DNA from: Bacillus alkalicellulosilyticus
GTDB taxonomy: Bacteria > Bacillota > Bacilli > Bacillales > Bacillaceae_F
Assembly: GCF_002019795.1 (NCBI RefSeq)
Contig: NZ_KV917381.1
Coordinates: 1,237,210 to 1,301,209, forward strand
DNA length: 64,000 nucleotides
Direction of reading: 5' to 3'
The notes under the pieces are model-generated. The model made no database searches. It saw nothing but the letters and a program-made list of their open reading frames with translations, and was not told where the DNA came from. Below, in pieces: positions 40,511 to 49,321 of this stretch (positions within the stretch are counted from its first letter, which is position 1; each line of letters opens with the position of its first letter). The position numbers and the translations under genes are program-made.

Positions 40511-42427
40511 ATGCTCAAAAGTAAGAGTACTAAACAGGAAAAAGACAAGCAGTTAAAACTCTTTCAAAAAAAACTGAATCAAAGACCGAAATTGAATATT
40601 CATCTAGATACCTCCAAGAAAAAAGAAACTCAAAAAAATAAAAAAGGAAACTTCTTAAAGTTAACAATTAAAAAACGGCTTATATTTACGTTCTTATTTA
40701 TCGCTTTACTGTTTTCCATAGGTAGTGGGTTGACGGTACTTAATGTAACAACGATTAATGAGAAACACGCAGAACTTCAAAATGCGCTTGAATTGCAAGC
40801 AATAATGAAAGACATAGAAGCGAATGTGAGGGCGCAAATGACGAATACATTTTCTGTGGTTATCCAATCGACTAGCGCCGAAGTGGAAGAGATTGATTCC
40901 AATTTAACGAATATTAACAACCGAAGAGATGATGCGATTGCCTTAGAAGGAACAACGGAAGAGTATATTGAAGCTTTTACTGCTGCGAATGAAGAAGTGA
41001 ATCAATTAGTTGGACGAAGTATTCAAATGGCTCAAAACGATGTCACATTGGATAAATTAGAAAGAATTCAAGAATTAAACGGATTAACTTTTCGCTCTTT
41101 TGATGAAATTGTCTATCTCTTTGGTGCTAATGAAACAAGACGTGCAATGGAATATGTTAATCTTCAATTGATAACCTATGGGAATTCAATGTCAAACCTT
41201 TCTGAAGAAGTTGTTACTCATGAAGAAAGTTTACTACTAGTCATTAAAGAAGATGTGAATCGGAATATCATTAGTGCAGTATCAACAATTATTTTAATTA
41301 GTGTAATCGCTATCATCATTTCAATCGTTGTTGGGATTCTGGTTGCCTCTAGAATGTCGAAGCCGATCAATGAATTAGCAGCAGTTGCTGAACGAGTGGC
41401 ACAACGCGACTTAACAGTAGAGATTAAAGAAACAAAAGCTGAGGATGAAATTGGTGATTTAACAAGAGCGTTTAAAAATATGGCTGAAAATTTAAGGACT
41501 GTCATTTACTCGATTTCAGACAATGCTTCACAAGTTGCTGCTTCAGCACAACAACTTTCAGCCAGTGCAGAAGAAACATCAAGAGCTTCAGAAGAAATTT
41601 CATTGGCGATTGAGGAAGTAGCTAGTGGAACAGATGAACAGCTTGAAGGAGCAAGTAAAGGCGTAAGAGCATTGGATGTTGTGTCAAAAGGGGTAGAAGA
41701 GATAGCAGAAAATGCATCACTAATTGCAACGAATTCAGATGTTTCTTATACCTATGCACAAGAAGGCGGTCAACTTGTAAATCAAACATTACAACGAATG
41801 ACATCAATTAATAATACTGTTCTTAAGATGGATGGGGTTAGTAAAGAATTATTAACACAGTCGACAGAGATTGGGACCATTTTAAGTGTAATTAAGGGGA
41901 TTGCTGAACAAACGAACTTGTTAGCATTGAATGCTGCTATAGAAGCCGCACGAGCAGGGGTTCATGGTAGAGGATTTGCTGTTGTAGCAGACGAAGTAAG
42001 AAAACTAGCTGAACAATCTGGACAATCTGTTGTGCAAATTAACGACATTATCGAAAACATCCAAAACCAAACGAATGAAACCGTCGAAATGATGAGCGAA
42101 GTAAAACAAGAGGTTGATATGGGACTTTCGATTTCAAATGAAACAGAGGATAAATTCCAAATGATTATTAATTCTTTAAAAGGAATTAAAGAACAAATTG
42201 AAGGCATGTCTATCGCATCGCAAGAAATAGCAGCTCAATCTCAAGAAGCCCAAGCGATTGTTGAAGATATGGCTAGCTTATCGAAAAAAACATCTAACAG
42301 CACGTTAACGGTTAGTGCAAGTTCAGAGGAGACATTAGCTTCCATGGAAGAAATCACGTCTTCAGCTGAATCATTGACGAAAATGTCAGATGAATTAAAT
42401 AAAGTAGTAGAACAATTTAAATTATAA
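40511..42427 (+). CDS. Methyl-accepting chemotaxis protein
   Basis: A transmembrane chemoreceptor of 638 residues. A Lys-rich cytoplasmic N-terminal extension of about 55 residues is unusual. TM1 spans about 56-78, an extracellular helical domain follows (about 80-250, four-helix-bundle like), then TM2 (about 255-280), a HAMP domain, and a long signalling coiled coil. The highly conserved tip reads [20 protein letters not shown]. The ligand is unknown. GGAGAGGTGAGG precedes the ATG. It is monocistronic with its own terminator. Confidence 0.92.
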   Translation: MLKSKSTKQEKDKQLKLFQKKLNQRPKLNIHLDTSKKKETQKNKKGNFLKLTIKKRLIFTFLFIALLFSIGSGLTVLNVTTINEKHAELQNALELQAIMKDIEANVRAQMTNTFSVVIQSTSAEVEEIDSNLTNINNRRDDAIALEGTTEEYIEAFTAANEEVNQLVGRSIQMAQNDVTLDKLERIQELNGLTFRSFDEIVYLFGANETRRAMEYVNLQLITYGNSMSNLSEEVVTHEESLLLVIKEDVNRNIISAVSTIILISVIAIIISIVVGILVASRMSKPINELAAVAERVAQRDLTVEIKETKAEDEIGDLTRAFKNMAENLRTVIYSISDNASQVAASAQQLSASAEETSRASEEISLAIEEVASGTDEQLEGASKGVRALDVVSKGVEEIAENASLIATNSDVSYTYAQEGGQLVNQTLQRMTSINNTVLKMDGVSKELLTQSTEIGTILSVIKGIAEQTNLLALNAAIEAARAGVHGRGFAVVADEVRKLAEQSGQSVVQINDIIENIQNQTNETVEMMSEVKQEVDMGLSISNETEDKFQMIINSLKGIKEQIEGMSIASQEIAAQSQEAQAIVEDMASLSKKTSNSTLTVSASSEETLASMEEITSSAESLTKMSDELNKVVEQFKL

Positions 42428-42431
42428 AAAT

Positions 42432-42479
42432 AAGAGGCCCGGACAAAAAGAGAAAAACATTGTCCTGGCTTCTTTTTTA
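42432..42479 (+). terminator. Rho-independent terminator of the chemoreceptor gene
   Basis: A stem of about 13 pairs with minor mismatches (42432-42446 with 42460-42472) is followed by six T. Confidence 0.75.
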
Positions 42480-42527
42480 TAAAGTTCTTTGGTTTTAATA
42501 ATGATGTCTTCGTGGATACGACTTTGC

Positions 42528-44096
42528 CTATGATTTTGCAAACATTGAAAGCCAAGGACCAATTTTAGGGATGCGAATAACATCCTCTTTTTTAATTAAA
42601 CCGATAAGGAATAGTAAAATGATGTAGAATGCAGTTGTTATAAAAATACATAATAAGGTCTTTACTATCATGGTTGATGATAAAAAGGCATGAACATATA
42701 AAAGATGACCGACAACACCTGTTAGGATCATTGTTCCGACTGCTTTAGCTGTATCTTTGACATGTAGTGTAAAGCTAATTGTTTTTACAACAGAAGCAAA
42801 GTGGAGCAATGTCACGAGAACCATTCCAATTACAACGGCAAGTGCCGCTCCCATTATTCCAAGCTCAGGTCTAGATGCTAAGACAAAGATAGCGGATATT
42901 TTAACAACCGCACCAATTAAACTGTTCATCATTGCAGCTTTTGCTAGGTTTAAAGCTTGTAGAGTTGCTTGCAATGGACCTTGGAAATATAAAAAGAAAC
43001 TAAAAGGGGCCATTACCTTTAAGTAACTAGCAACTGTTGGAGCATCATACATTAACTCCATTATTGGGATCGCATAAACATAAAGGATGACAACAGAGAT
43101 TCCTCCAGAAATCATAGCTAAGCGTAATGCCTGACTTAGTCTATAGTGAATTAAAGCATATTGTTTTCTTGCAGATGCTTCACTAATAGCAGGTACAAGT
43201 GAAACCGAAAGAGAGTATGTGATGAAAGTTGGTAGCAAAAGTAATGGAATAACAAAACCAGCAAGCTCACCATATTGTGATGTAGCGACTACAGTAGCAA
43301 CTCCGGCAAGTGCTAAGCTTTGGGCAACTACGATAGGTTCAAAAAATAATGATAACGACCCTATGAGTCTACTTCCTGTTGTAGGCAAAGCAATACCCAT
43401 TAACTCCTGGAATGTATGCTTTCCTTTTCGTAAGTACTCTAGAAATCCTCTACGAATTCGAATTCTTTTATAATTTTTAAACATGAAAACCATATAAAAG
43501 AGTGACGCAAACTCACCAATCACAACAGATATCATCGCTCCTGCAGCTGCATATTCAACACCGTAGGGCAAAAAGGCCATCGTTAAAATCGCAACTAACG
43601 TAATTCTAACCACTTGTTCAATTACTTGAGAATAAGCGGTCGGTCTCATGTTTTGTCGTCCTTGGAAATACCCTCGTAATACACTCGATAAAGCAACGAT
43701 AGGCACAATCGGTGCAATCGCTATTAGTGGATAAAAAGCGCGTTCATCTGTAAGTAAAGTTTGTGATATGAATGGTGCAAATGCAATCATTCCTATCGTG
43801 AAAACAATACTTAGCACCCCGGTTACTGATAGTGATACGACCAAAATTCGCTTAATTTTGCTTCGATCCTGTTGTGCTTCTGCTTCAGCAACTAGCTTTG
43901 AAATGGCGACAGGGAGTCCCAATTGAGTTATCGTTATAACAAGAAGAAGGGTAGGTACAGCCATCATGTAAAGACCCACACCTTCTGCACCCATAATTCT
44001 AGCTACGACAATTTTATTGACGAAACCTAGAAAGCGCGTGATGAGTCCAGCAATTATGAGGATTAATGTTCCTTGTAAGAAAGTTTGTTTAGACAT
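42528..44096 (-). CDS. spoVB: SpoVB-family polysaccharide/lipid flippase
   Basis: A MOP/MATE-fold membrane protein of 522 residues with about 14 helices, very close to the B. subtilis SpoVB length (518). SpoVB is needed for spore cortex synthesis and is thought to move lipid-linked precursors. The N terminus (FLQGTLILIIAGLITRFLGF) and the ARIMGAEGVGLYMM motif are typical. It is divergent from popT, also involved with undecaprenyl lipid traffic. Confidence 0.92.
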   Translation of the reverse strand: MSKQTFLQGTLILIIAGLITRFLGFVNKIVVARIMGAEGVGLYMMAVPTLLLVITITQLGLPVAISKLVAEAEAQQDRSKIKRILVVSLSVTGVLSIVFTIGMIAFAPFISQTLLTDERAFYPLIAIAPIVPIVALSSVLRGYFQGRQNMRPTAYSQVIEQVVRITLVAILTMAFLPYGVEYAAAGAMISVVIGEFASLFYMVFMFKNYKRIRIRRGFLEYLRKGKHTFQELMGIALPTTGSRLIGSLSLFFEPIVVAQSLALAGVATVVATSQYGELAGFVIPLLLLPTFITYSLSVSLVPAISEASARKQYALIHYRLSQALRLAMISGGISVVILYVYAIPIMELMYDAPTVASYLKVMAPFSFFLYFQGPLQATLQALNLAKAAMMNSLIGAVVKISAIFVLASRPELGIMGAALAVVIGMVLVTLLHFASVVKTISFTLHVKDTAKAVGTMILTGVVGHLLYVHAFLSSTMIVKTLLCIFITTAFYIILLFLIGLIKKEDVIRIPKIGPWLSMFAKS

Positions 44097-44207
44097 AGCG
44101 TGATAGCCACCTTCTAAGTAATCTACGGATTTTCTGTATTTATATATATGCCTATGAGGGGGCCAAGCATGACAAGTTATTATTCAAGTTGATTTGCTAA
44201 AATTAAA

Positions 44208-44236
44208 TTGACAACAGCTTCCAACAATGAGAAGAT
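44208..44236 (+). promoter_or_regulatory. Possible SigA promoter for popT
   Basis: TTGACA at 44208-44213 is consensus; GAAGAT at 44231-44236 is a weak -10 at 17-bp spacing. It lies 68 bp before the popT start. Confidence 0.4.
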
Positions 44237-44303
44237 CCTTGTAAACTTTATAAAATGGTGAAAAAGATATAGAAATATTTAAAAAATTTAAGGAGTTTAC
44301 ATA

Positions 44304-45119
44304 ATGATAGAGTGGAAAAATTTATTTCGTGGTATGATGATGGGGATTAGTGATTTAGTACCAGGTATTAGCGGAGGTACAATAGCGGTCGTTTTAGGAA
44401 TTTATGATAGATTTATTTCATCGATTAGTAAGTTTTTCAGCAGGGAGTGGAAAGCACAACTTGGGTTTTTAGTTCCATTAGGTACTGGGATGGTCGGAGC
44501 GATTTTTTTACTCGCCCATCTGATAACTTGGTTGCTTTCTACCTATGCGCAGCCGACTTATTTCTTTTTTCTCGGATTAATTGCAGGGATCCTTCCCTAT
44601 TTATTGCGTAAAGTCGACTACAAAAAGACATTTACTCCAATTCATTATCTTGTCTTAGTTATAGCTGCGATTAGTTTAGGCTCAACTATTTTTATCGGTG
44701 AAGGAAACAATGTATCTTTTGAAGTTGTATCTTTTATGGATGCTATCTATTTATTTGTTTCTGCGTTTTTCGGTAGTATGGCTATGTTGTTACCCGGTAT
44801 AAGTGGTTCTTTTGTGTTATTAACATTTGGTACATATGAGTTTGTGATGGAAGCTATTAAATCAATGAATATTGCTATGATCCTTTTAGTCGGTTCTGGG
44901 ATTGCTCTTGGTTTTATCGTAAGTAGTAAAGTAATTGGCATGCTGCTGAAAAAATTACCTATCATGACCTATGCCTTTATTATTGGGATCGTCATCGGTT
45001 CAATGGTTGTGATATTTCCAGGGATTGAACAAAGTATAGGACTTTTACTAGTAAGCATATTTACTTTTGTTGTAGGATTTTACATTGCTGTTTATTTGGG
45101 TAGGCTTGAACATAAGTAA
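44304..45119 (+). CDS. popT: DUF368 undecaprenyl phosphate translocase PopT
   Basis: A 271-residue membrane protein with about eight helices and the duplicated family signature DLVPGISGGTIAVVLGIYD near the N terminus and LLPGISGSFVLLTFGTYEF in the middle. The DUF368 family was identified as translocases that return undecaprenyl phosphate to the inner leaflet for wall synthesis. AAGGAG precedes the ATG. comN follows 20 bp later. Its position opposite spoVB fits a shared envelope-lipid theme. Confidence 0.9.
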   Translation: MIEWKNLFRGMMMGISDLVPGISGGTIAVVLGIYDRFISSISKFFSREWKAQLGFLVPLGTGMVGAIFLLAHLITWLLSTYAQPTYFFFLGLIAGILPYLLRKVDYKKTFTPIHYLVLVIAAISLGSTIFIGEGNNVSFEVVSFMDAIYLFVSAFFGSMAMLLPGISGSFVLLTFGTYEFVMEAIKSMNIAMILLVGSGIALGFIVSSKVIGMLLKKLPIMTYAFIIGIVIGSMVVIFPGIEQSIGLLLVSIFTFVVGFYIAVYLGRLEHK

Positions 45120-45139
45120 CAGTAAGGGAGAGGATAAGT

Positions 45140-45436
45140 ATGGCTGCAGAAAAACAACAATTTGATGTTTGGAAGGAAAATGTCTTGCCGGCTCTTCAAA
45201 GTAAGCTTGATGAGCTCCATTTATTAGGCTATGAAAAGGCTACGCTAGAAGAGGTTTGGGAATGTGTGATGTATAAGCTTAGAAAGAAAAAGCACTTTAT
45301 GCATTTGCATACGTTTGTAAACTTTATTTTACGGATAAAGCCGACAGAATACATGACATGGTTGACGGTTGAAAGCTATCAAGCGGATGATTGGTTTGCG
45401 AATGAAGGCGTTCTAGAAGACCTTATCAAAGAATAA
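45140..45436 (+). CDS. comN: Post-transcriptional regulator ComN (YrzD)
   Basis: A 98-residue soluble protein with the pattern CVMYKLRKKKHFMHLHTFVNFIL and a Trp-rich C-terminal part. In B. subtilis ComN controls comEA mRNA and interacts with DivIVA. It lies directly upstream of secDF there as well. AAGGGAGAGG precedes the ATG. Confidence 0.85.
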   Translation: MAAEKQQFDVWKENVLPALQSKLDELHLLGYEKATLEEVWECVMYKLRKKKHFMHLHTFVNFILRIKPTEYMTWLTVESYQADDWFANEGVLEDLIKE

Positions 45437-45451
45437 CCTACCCATCTTTCA

Positions 45452-45480
45452 TTGACGGGAAAATATTGGGTTTATATAAT
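45452..45480 (+). promoter_or_regulatory. SigA promoter for secD-secF
   Basis: TTGACG (45452-45457) and TATAAT (45475-45480) are spaced 17 bp. A small hairpin CTATTGT/ACAATAG (45485-45506) falls in the first part of the transcript. Confidence 0.75.
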
Positions 45481-45558
45481 AAAACTATTGTCTTTTAAAA
45501 CAATAGGACAAGCTCGGACTTATTACTATTGAATTTATCGTAGGAGGCTTTTTAACAA

Positions 45559-46860
45559 ATGGTGAAAAAAGGTCGTATTGTCGCTTTCTTTCTCATTGTC
45601 ATCTTAATCGCTGGTGTTATCTTTACTACGATTACCGATGTGACAAAAGAAATTAAGCTAGGGTTAGATTTACAGGGAGGATTTGAAGTTTTATATGAAG
45701 TCCTGCCAGCAAATGATGGTGATGTGATTGACGGCGAGATGTTGAACGCAACCGTAAGCGCTTTAAATCAGCGTGTCAATGTTATCGGGGTGTCAGAGCC
45801 TAACATTTCTATAGAAGGCACGAATCGAGTTCGAGTTCAGTTAGCAGGTGTTGAAGACCAGCAAACGGCTCGAGAACTTTTAGCGACAGAAGCACAATTA
45901 ACATTTAGAGATGTGTATGATGAACTGCTATTTGATGGGTCAGAGTTGCAAGAAGGAGGAGCAAGACCTTCTTATCATCCTGATACGAATCAACCAATCG
46001 TTACATTAACATTAAAAAGTGCACAAATGTTTGAAGAAATTACAAGAGAAATCTCTCAACGAGCACCTGGTGAAAACTTACTTGTCATTTGGCTTGATTA
46101 TGAAGAGGGAGATTCTTATTTCCAAGAAGCTTTAAATCCCGATCCGAAATTTAGTTCAGCCGCAAGTGTAAGGCAACCGATTCGCTCTCAAAATGTCATG
46201 ATAGAAGGTAATTTCACTCAAGATGAAACAAGGTTCTTAGCGGATATTTTAAATGCTGGGGCGTTACCCGTGCAATTAGTGGAAATCTCGTCTGTATCTG
46301 TTGGGGCAGCACTTGGGGAACAAGCGATGGAAAAGACAATTTATGCAGGTTTCATTGGAATCGCTTTAATATTCCTTTACATGCTGTTTTACTACCGTTT
46401 TATGGGTATGATTGCTGTTATTACACTATCAGCCTATATTTTCTTAGTCTTAGTCATTTTTAACTGGATGAATGCTGTATTAACATTACCAGGAATTGCA
46501 GCCTTAATTTTAGGGGTTGGTATGGCAGTTGATGCAAACATCATCACATATGAACGAATTAAAGAAGAAATACGATCAGGAAAAACAGTAATGTCTGCTT
46601 TTAAAGCGGGTGGTCGTCGTTCATTATCAACAATATTAGATGCCAATATTACGACGATTTTAGCTGCGAGTGTTCTCTTTTACTTTGGTACAAGCTCGGT
46701 TCAAGGTTTCGCGGTAATGCTTATCGTCAGTATATTAACTAGCTTTTTAACGGCTGTCTTTGGCACGAGGTTGTTACTTGGCTTATGGGTCAACAGTAAA
46801 GCGTTAAATAAAAAGTATGGCTTATTTGGTGTAAAGGAGGATGAAATAAATGAACTTTAG
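45559..46860 (+). CDS. secD: Protein translocase subunit SecD
   Basis: SecD with SecF uses the proton gradient to help release exported proteins. The protein has 433 residues: TM1 (about 8-26), the LGLDLQGG motif, a periplasmic-type P1 domain (about 35-250), and five C-terminal helices with the conserved Asp in GVGMAVDANIITYERIKEE. B. subtilis has a fused SecDF; here SecD and SecF are separate, overlapping by 11 bp. Confidence 0.95.
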   Translation: MVKKGRIVAFFLIVILIAGVIFTTITDVTKEIKLGLDLQGGFEVLYEVLPANDGDVIDGEMLNATVSALNQRVNVIGVSEPNISIEGTNRVRVQLAGVEDQQTARELLATEAQLTFRDVYDELLFDGSELQEGGARPSYHPDTNQPIVTLTLKSAQMFEEITREISQRAPGENLLVIWLDYEEGDSYFQEALNPDPKFSSAASVRQPIRSQNVMIEGNFTQDETRFLADILNAGALPVQLVEISSVSVGAALGEQAMEKTIYAGFIGIALIFLYMLFYYRFMGMIAVITLSAYIFLVLVIFNWMNAVLTLPGIAALILGVGMAVDANIITYERIKEEIRSGKTVMSAFKAGGRRSLSTILDANITTILAASVLFYFGTSSVQGFAVMLIVSILTSFLTAVFGTRLLLGLWVNSKALNKKYGLFGVKEDEINEL

Positions 46861-47788
46861 ATTTTATGACCGTGACATCGACTTTGTAAAGCATCGTAAA
46901 AAGTTCTTTCTCTTCTCTTTATCCTTTGCCTTACTAGGAGTTATTTTATTATCAACAATCGGGTTAAACCTTGGGATTGATTTTCAGAGTGGCTCACGAG
47001 TTGACATTGGTGCCCAAGAGCGCTTAACTGCTGAGCAAATCCAAACGGATTTTAACGAAATTGGAGAAGGATATTCCCCATCGAATATTACATTAGGTGA
47101 GGGTGGGAATGAGTATTTAGCGAGTGCAAGGTTTGTGGAAGAATTGTCTTCGCAACAAATTGCTGAAATTCAATTGTTTTTTCAAGATAAATATGGGGCT
47201 GAACCAAATGTAAGTACGGTTTCTCCACAAGTCGGTAAGGAGCTTGCACGTAACGCCTTTATCTCAGTGTTAATTGCCTCAATTGGGATAATCATTTATG
47301 TAACAATTCGCTTTGAATTGTTATACGGAGTTGCGGCAATTGTCGCTTTACTTCATGATGCATTCTTCATTATCGTTGTATTTAGTATCGTTCAGTTTGA
47401 GGTCAATGTCCCGTTTATTGCAGCGGTATTAACGATTGTTGGTTATTCCATTAACGATACGATTGTAACCTTTGACCGGATTCGTGAAAATGTAAAATAT
47501 GCAAAGCGAGTAAAAGGATTTGATGACTTAGCTGCTATTGTCAATAAAAGTTTAGTTCAAACATTAGCTCGCTCAATTAATACGGTGTTAACAGTTGTGT
47601 TTGCAGCTGCTGCTATTTTCCTGTTTGGTGGAGAAGCAATCCGTTCATTTGCTTTTGCGTTATTAATCGGATTAGTGGCAGGTACGTATTCTTCCATGTT
47701 CTTAGCATCACAACTTTGGTTGATTTGGAAAACAAAACAACTTGAAAGAAGAAAATTCAGAAGTGAGCCTCAGCCTGAGGTTGAATAA
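46850..47788 (+). CDS. secF: Protein translocase subunit SecF
   Basis: A 312-residue partner of SecD. TM1 (about 18-38) is followed by LGIDFQSGSRVDIG, an extracellular domain, and five helices with GYSINDTIVTFDRIREN, carrying the conserved Asp. AAAGGAGG lies inside the end of secD, so translation is coupled. A repeat element and hairpin follow. Confidence 0.95.
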   Translation: MNFRFYDRDIDFVKHRKKFFLFSLSFALLGVILLSTIGLNLGIDFQSGSRVDIGAQERLTAEQIQTDFNEIGEGYSPSNITLGEGGNEYLASARFVEELSSQQIAEIQLFFQDKYGAEPNVSTVSPQVGKELARNAFISVLIASIGIIIYVTIRFELLYGVAAIVALLHDAFFIIVVFSIVQFEVNVPFIAAVLTIVGYSINDTIVTFDRIRENVKYAKRVKGFDDLAAIVNKSLVQTLARSINTVLTVVFAAAAIFLFGGEAIRSFAFALLIGLVAGTYSSMFLASQLWLIWKTKQLERRKFRSEPQPEVE

Positions 47789-47800
47789 ACATAAAAGTGG

Positions 47801-47912
47801 GTGGGGCATAACTAGCAGAAACGTCTGCAAATGCTTCACTCGCCACAAAGCCCGTTTTGAGAAACCCACTCACAACGGGCTTTTAAAATGGTGGCGGTTT
47901 CGCTCATTGCTT
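47801..47912 (+). repeat. Motif-hairpin-motif intergenic element (family I, copy E)
   Basis: TGCTTCACTCGCC (47832-47844) and GGTTTCGCTCATTGC (47896-47910) bracket a 15-bp stem with one mismatch (47847-47861 with 47869-47883). It is nearly identical to the copy after nadA over about 85 bp. Confidence 0.75.
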
Positions 47913-47950
47913 AGAGGTTGGGGAAAAAGATTTTCCCCAACCTCTATTGA
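47913..47950 (+). terminator. Hairpin terminator of secDF
   Basis: A perfect 15-bp stem AGAGGTTGGGGAAAA (47913-47927 with 47931-47945) lies after the family I element. The T-tract is poor, so termination may be partial. Confidence 0.6.
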
Positions 47951-48016
47951 ATAGTAACTGTTGTTTTTTGGTATAATTTAGTTGTTGGATACTTTTAAAG
48001 TTCGGTGGTGTACTTT

Positions 48017-48910
48017 TTGGAAGAAAAAGATGTTCGCTATCAAAAGGTTCAGTTTGGAGCCTGGGTTGGAATTATTGGGAATATAATCTTAGCACTTATT
48101 AAGGGAATTGTTGGTTTTTTAGCAAATAGTCGAGCCTTGATTGCAGATGCGGTTCACTCGGCTTCTGACGTAGTAGGCTCAGTCGCGGTTCTAATCGGTG
48201 TGAGAGCTGCCAAGTTACCTCCAGATAAGGATCATCCATATGGTCATGGGAAAGCGGAATCAGTGGCTGCGATAATTGTCGCTGTTTTACTTTTTATTGT
48301 CGGTGTCGAAATAGCGATAAATGCTTTTAAGTCTTTTTTTGAACCTGTGGTTGTTCCAAAGGTTATTGCGATTTACGCAGTTGTCTTTTCCATCGTTGTG
48401 AAAGAAATCATGTTTCGATACAAGTATAATTTGGGTAAAAAGTATAAAAGTGATGCTTTAATGACGGATGCTTGGCATCATCGCTCAGATGTCTTTTCAT
48501 CAATCGCTGCTCTTATTGGGATTGGCGCCTCGATAATAGGCGGTCATTTGGGAGTGGGCTGGTTAACGTATGGAGATCCTGTTGCTGGAATTTTTGTTGC
48601 TTTATTAATTGTAAAAATGGCTTGGAAGCTAGGAAAAGAATCCATTCATAATACGTTAGACCATGTATTACATGAAGAAGATACGGTTGAATTAAGAAGG
48701 ATAGTTGACTCAGTAGAAGGTGTCAAGAGTATTGATGCACTTCATGCTAGAGAACACGGTTATTATGTCATTATAGATATAAAAATCGCTGTTGACCCGC
48801 ATATGTCTGTAGAGAAAGCTCATGCTGTTGGAAAAGAAGTCAAAGAAAAGCTCATGGAGGAAAAACATGTTCATGATGTGTTAGTCCACATCAATCCTTA
48901 CGCCGGATAA
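48017..48910 (+). CDS. Cation diffusion facilitator transporter
   Basis: A 297-residue CDF family efflux protein with six helices. The metal-site motifs are HSASD in TM2 and HHRSD in TM5, and DHPYGHGKAESVAA lies between TM2 and TM3. A cytosolic ferredoxin-like C-terminal domain (about 205-295) is present. The substrate may be zinc, iron or manganese and is not decided. TTG at 48017 is chosen because CGGTGGTG lies 6 nt upstream; a GTG at 48005 falls inside that site. Confidence 0.88.
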   Translation: MEEKDVRYQKVQFGAWVGIIGNIILALIKGIVGFLANSRALIADAVHSASDVVGSVAVLIGVRAAKLPPDKDHPYGHGKAESVAAIIVAVLLFIVGVEIAINAFKSFFEPVVVPKVIAIYAVVFSIVVKEIMFRYKYNLGKKYKSDALMTDAWHHRSDVFSSIAALIGIGASIIGGHLGVGWLTYGDPVAGIFVALLIVKMAWKLGKESIHNTLDHVLHEEDTVELRRIVDSVEGVKSIDALHAREHGYYVIIDIKIAVDPHMSVEKAHAVGKEVKEKLMEEKHVHDVLVHINPYAG

Positions 48911-48925
48911 CAGGGAGGTGGGAAG

Positions 48926-49231
48926 ATGAGAGGACAATGGAGTTTAATATTTGGATTCATAGCAGCCCTTATTATTGCTGTCTTTGCAGTTATTAATGTA
49001 GAAGCCGTTCAAGTGAATTATGTATTTGGTACTGCGGCGATACCATTAATTTTAATTATTCTTGGGTCGGTCCTAATGGGTGGAGTCATTGTTGGAGCCG
49101 TTGGGATGGTTAAGGTCTATCAACTACAACAACAAATCAAACGTTTGAACCAGAATGATAGTTATAAGAATGTCGAGAAGACAGAACATGATGAAGGAAG
49201 TTATTCTGACCTGTCTGAAATGAATAGTTAA
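48926..49231 (+). CDS. LapA-domain membrane protein, YrvD-like
   Basis: A 101-residue protein with two membrane helices (about 5-22 and 38-62) and a cytosolic coiled tail (VYQLQQQIKRLNQ), the LapA/DUF1049 pattern. B. subtilis YrvD lies in the same place before recJ. It starts 15 bp after the cation transporter with GGGAGGTGGG upstream. Confidence 0.85.
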   Translation: MRGQWSLIFGFIAALIIAVFAVINVEAVQVNYVFGTAAIPLILIILGSVLMGGVIVGAVGMVKVYQLQQQIKRLNQNDSYKNVEKTEHDEGSYSDLSEMNS

Positions 49232-49269
49232 AATGAAAACGTTGGAAATGAAAACAAGTAAACGTTTGA

Positions 49270-49298
49270 TTGCTCACCCTTTGGCTGTCTAGTATAAT
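49270..49298 (+). promoter_or_regulatory. Probable SigA promoter for recJ-apt
   Basis: A consensus TATAAT (49293-49298) is preceded at 17 bp by TTGCTC (49270-49275). It lies 23 bp before the recJ start. Confidence 0.55.
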
Positions 49299-49321
49299 AG
49301 GATGGTCAAGGGGTGTTTATT

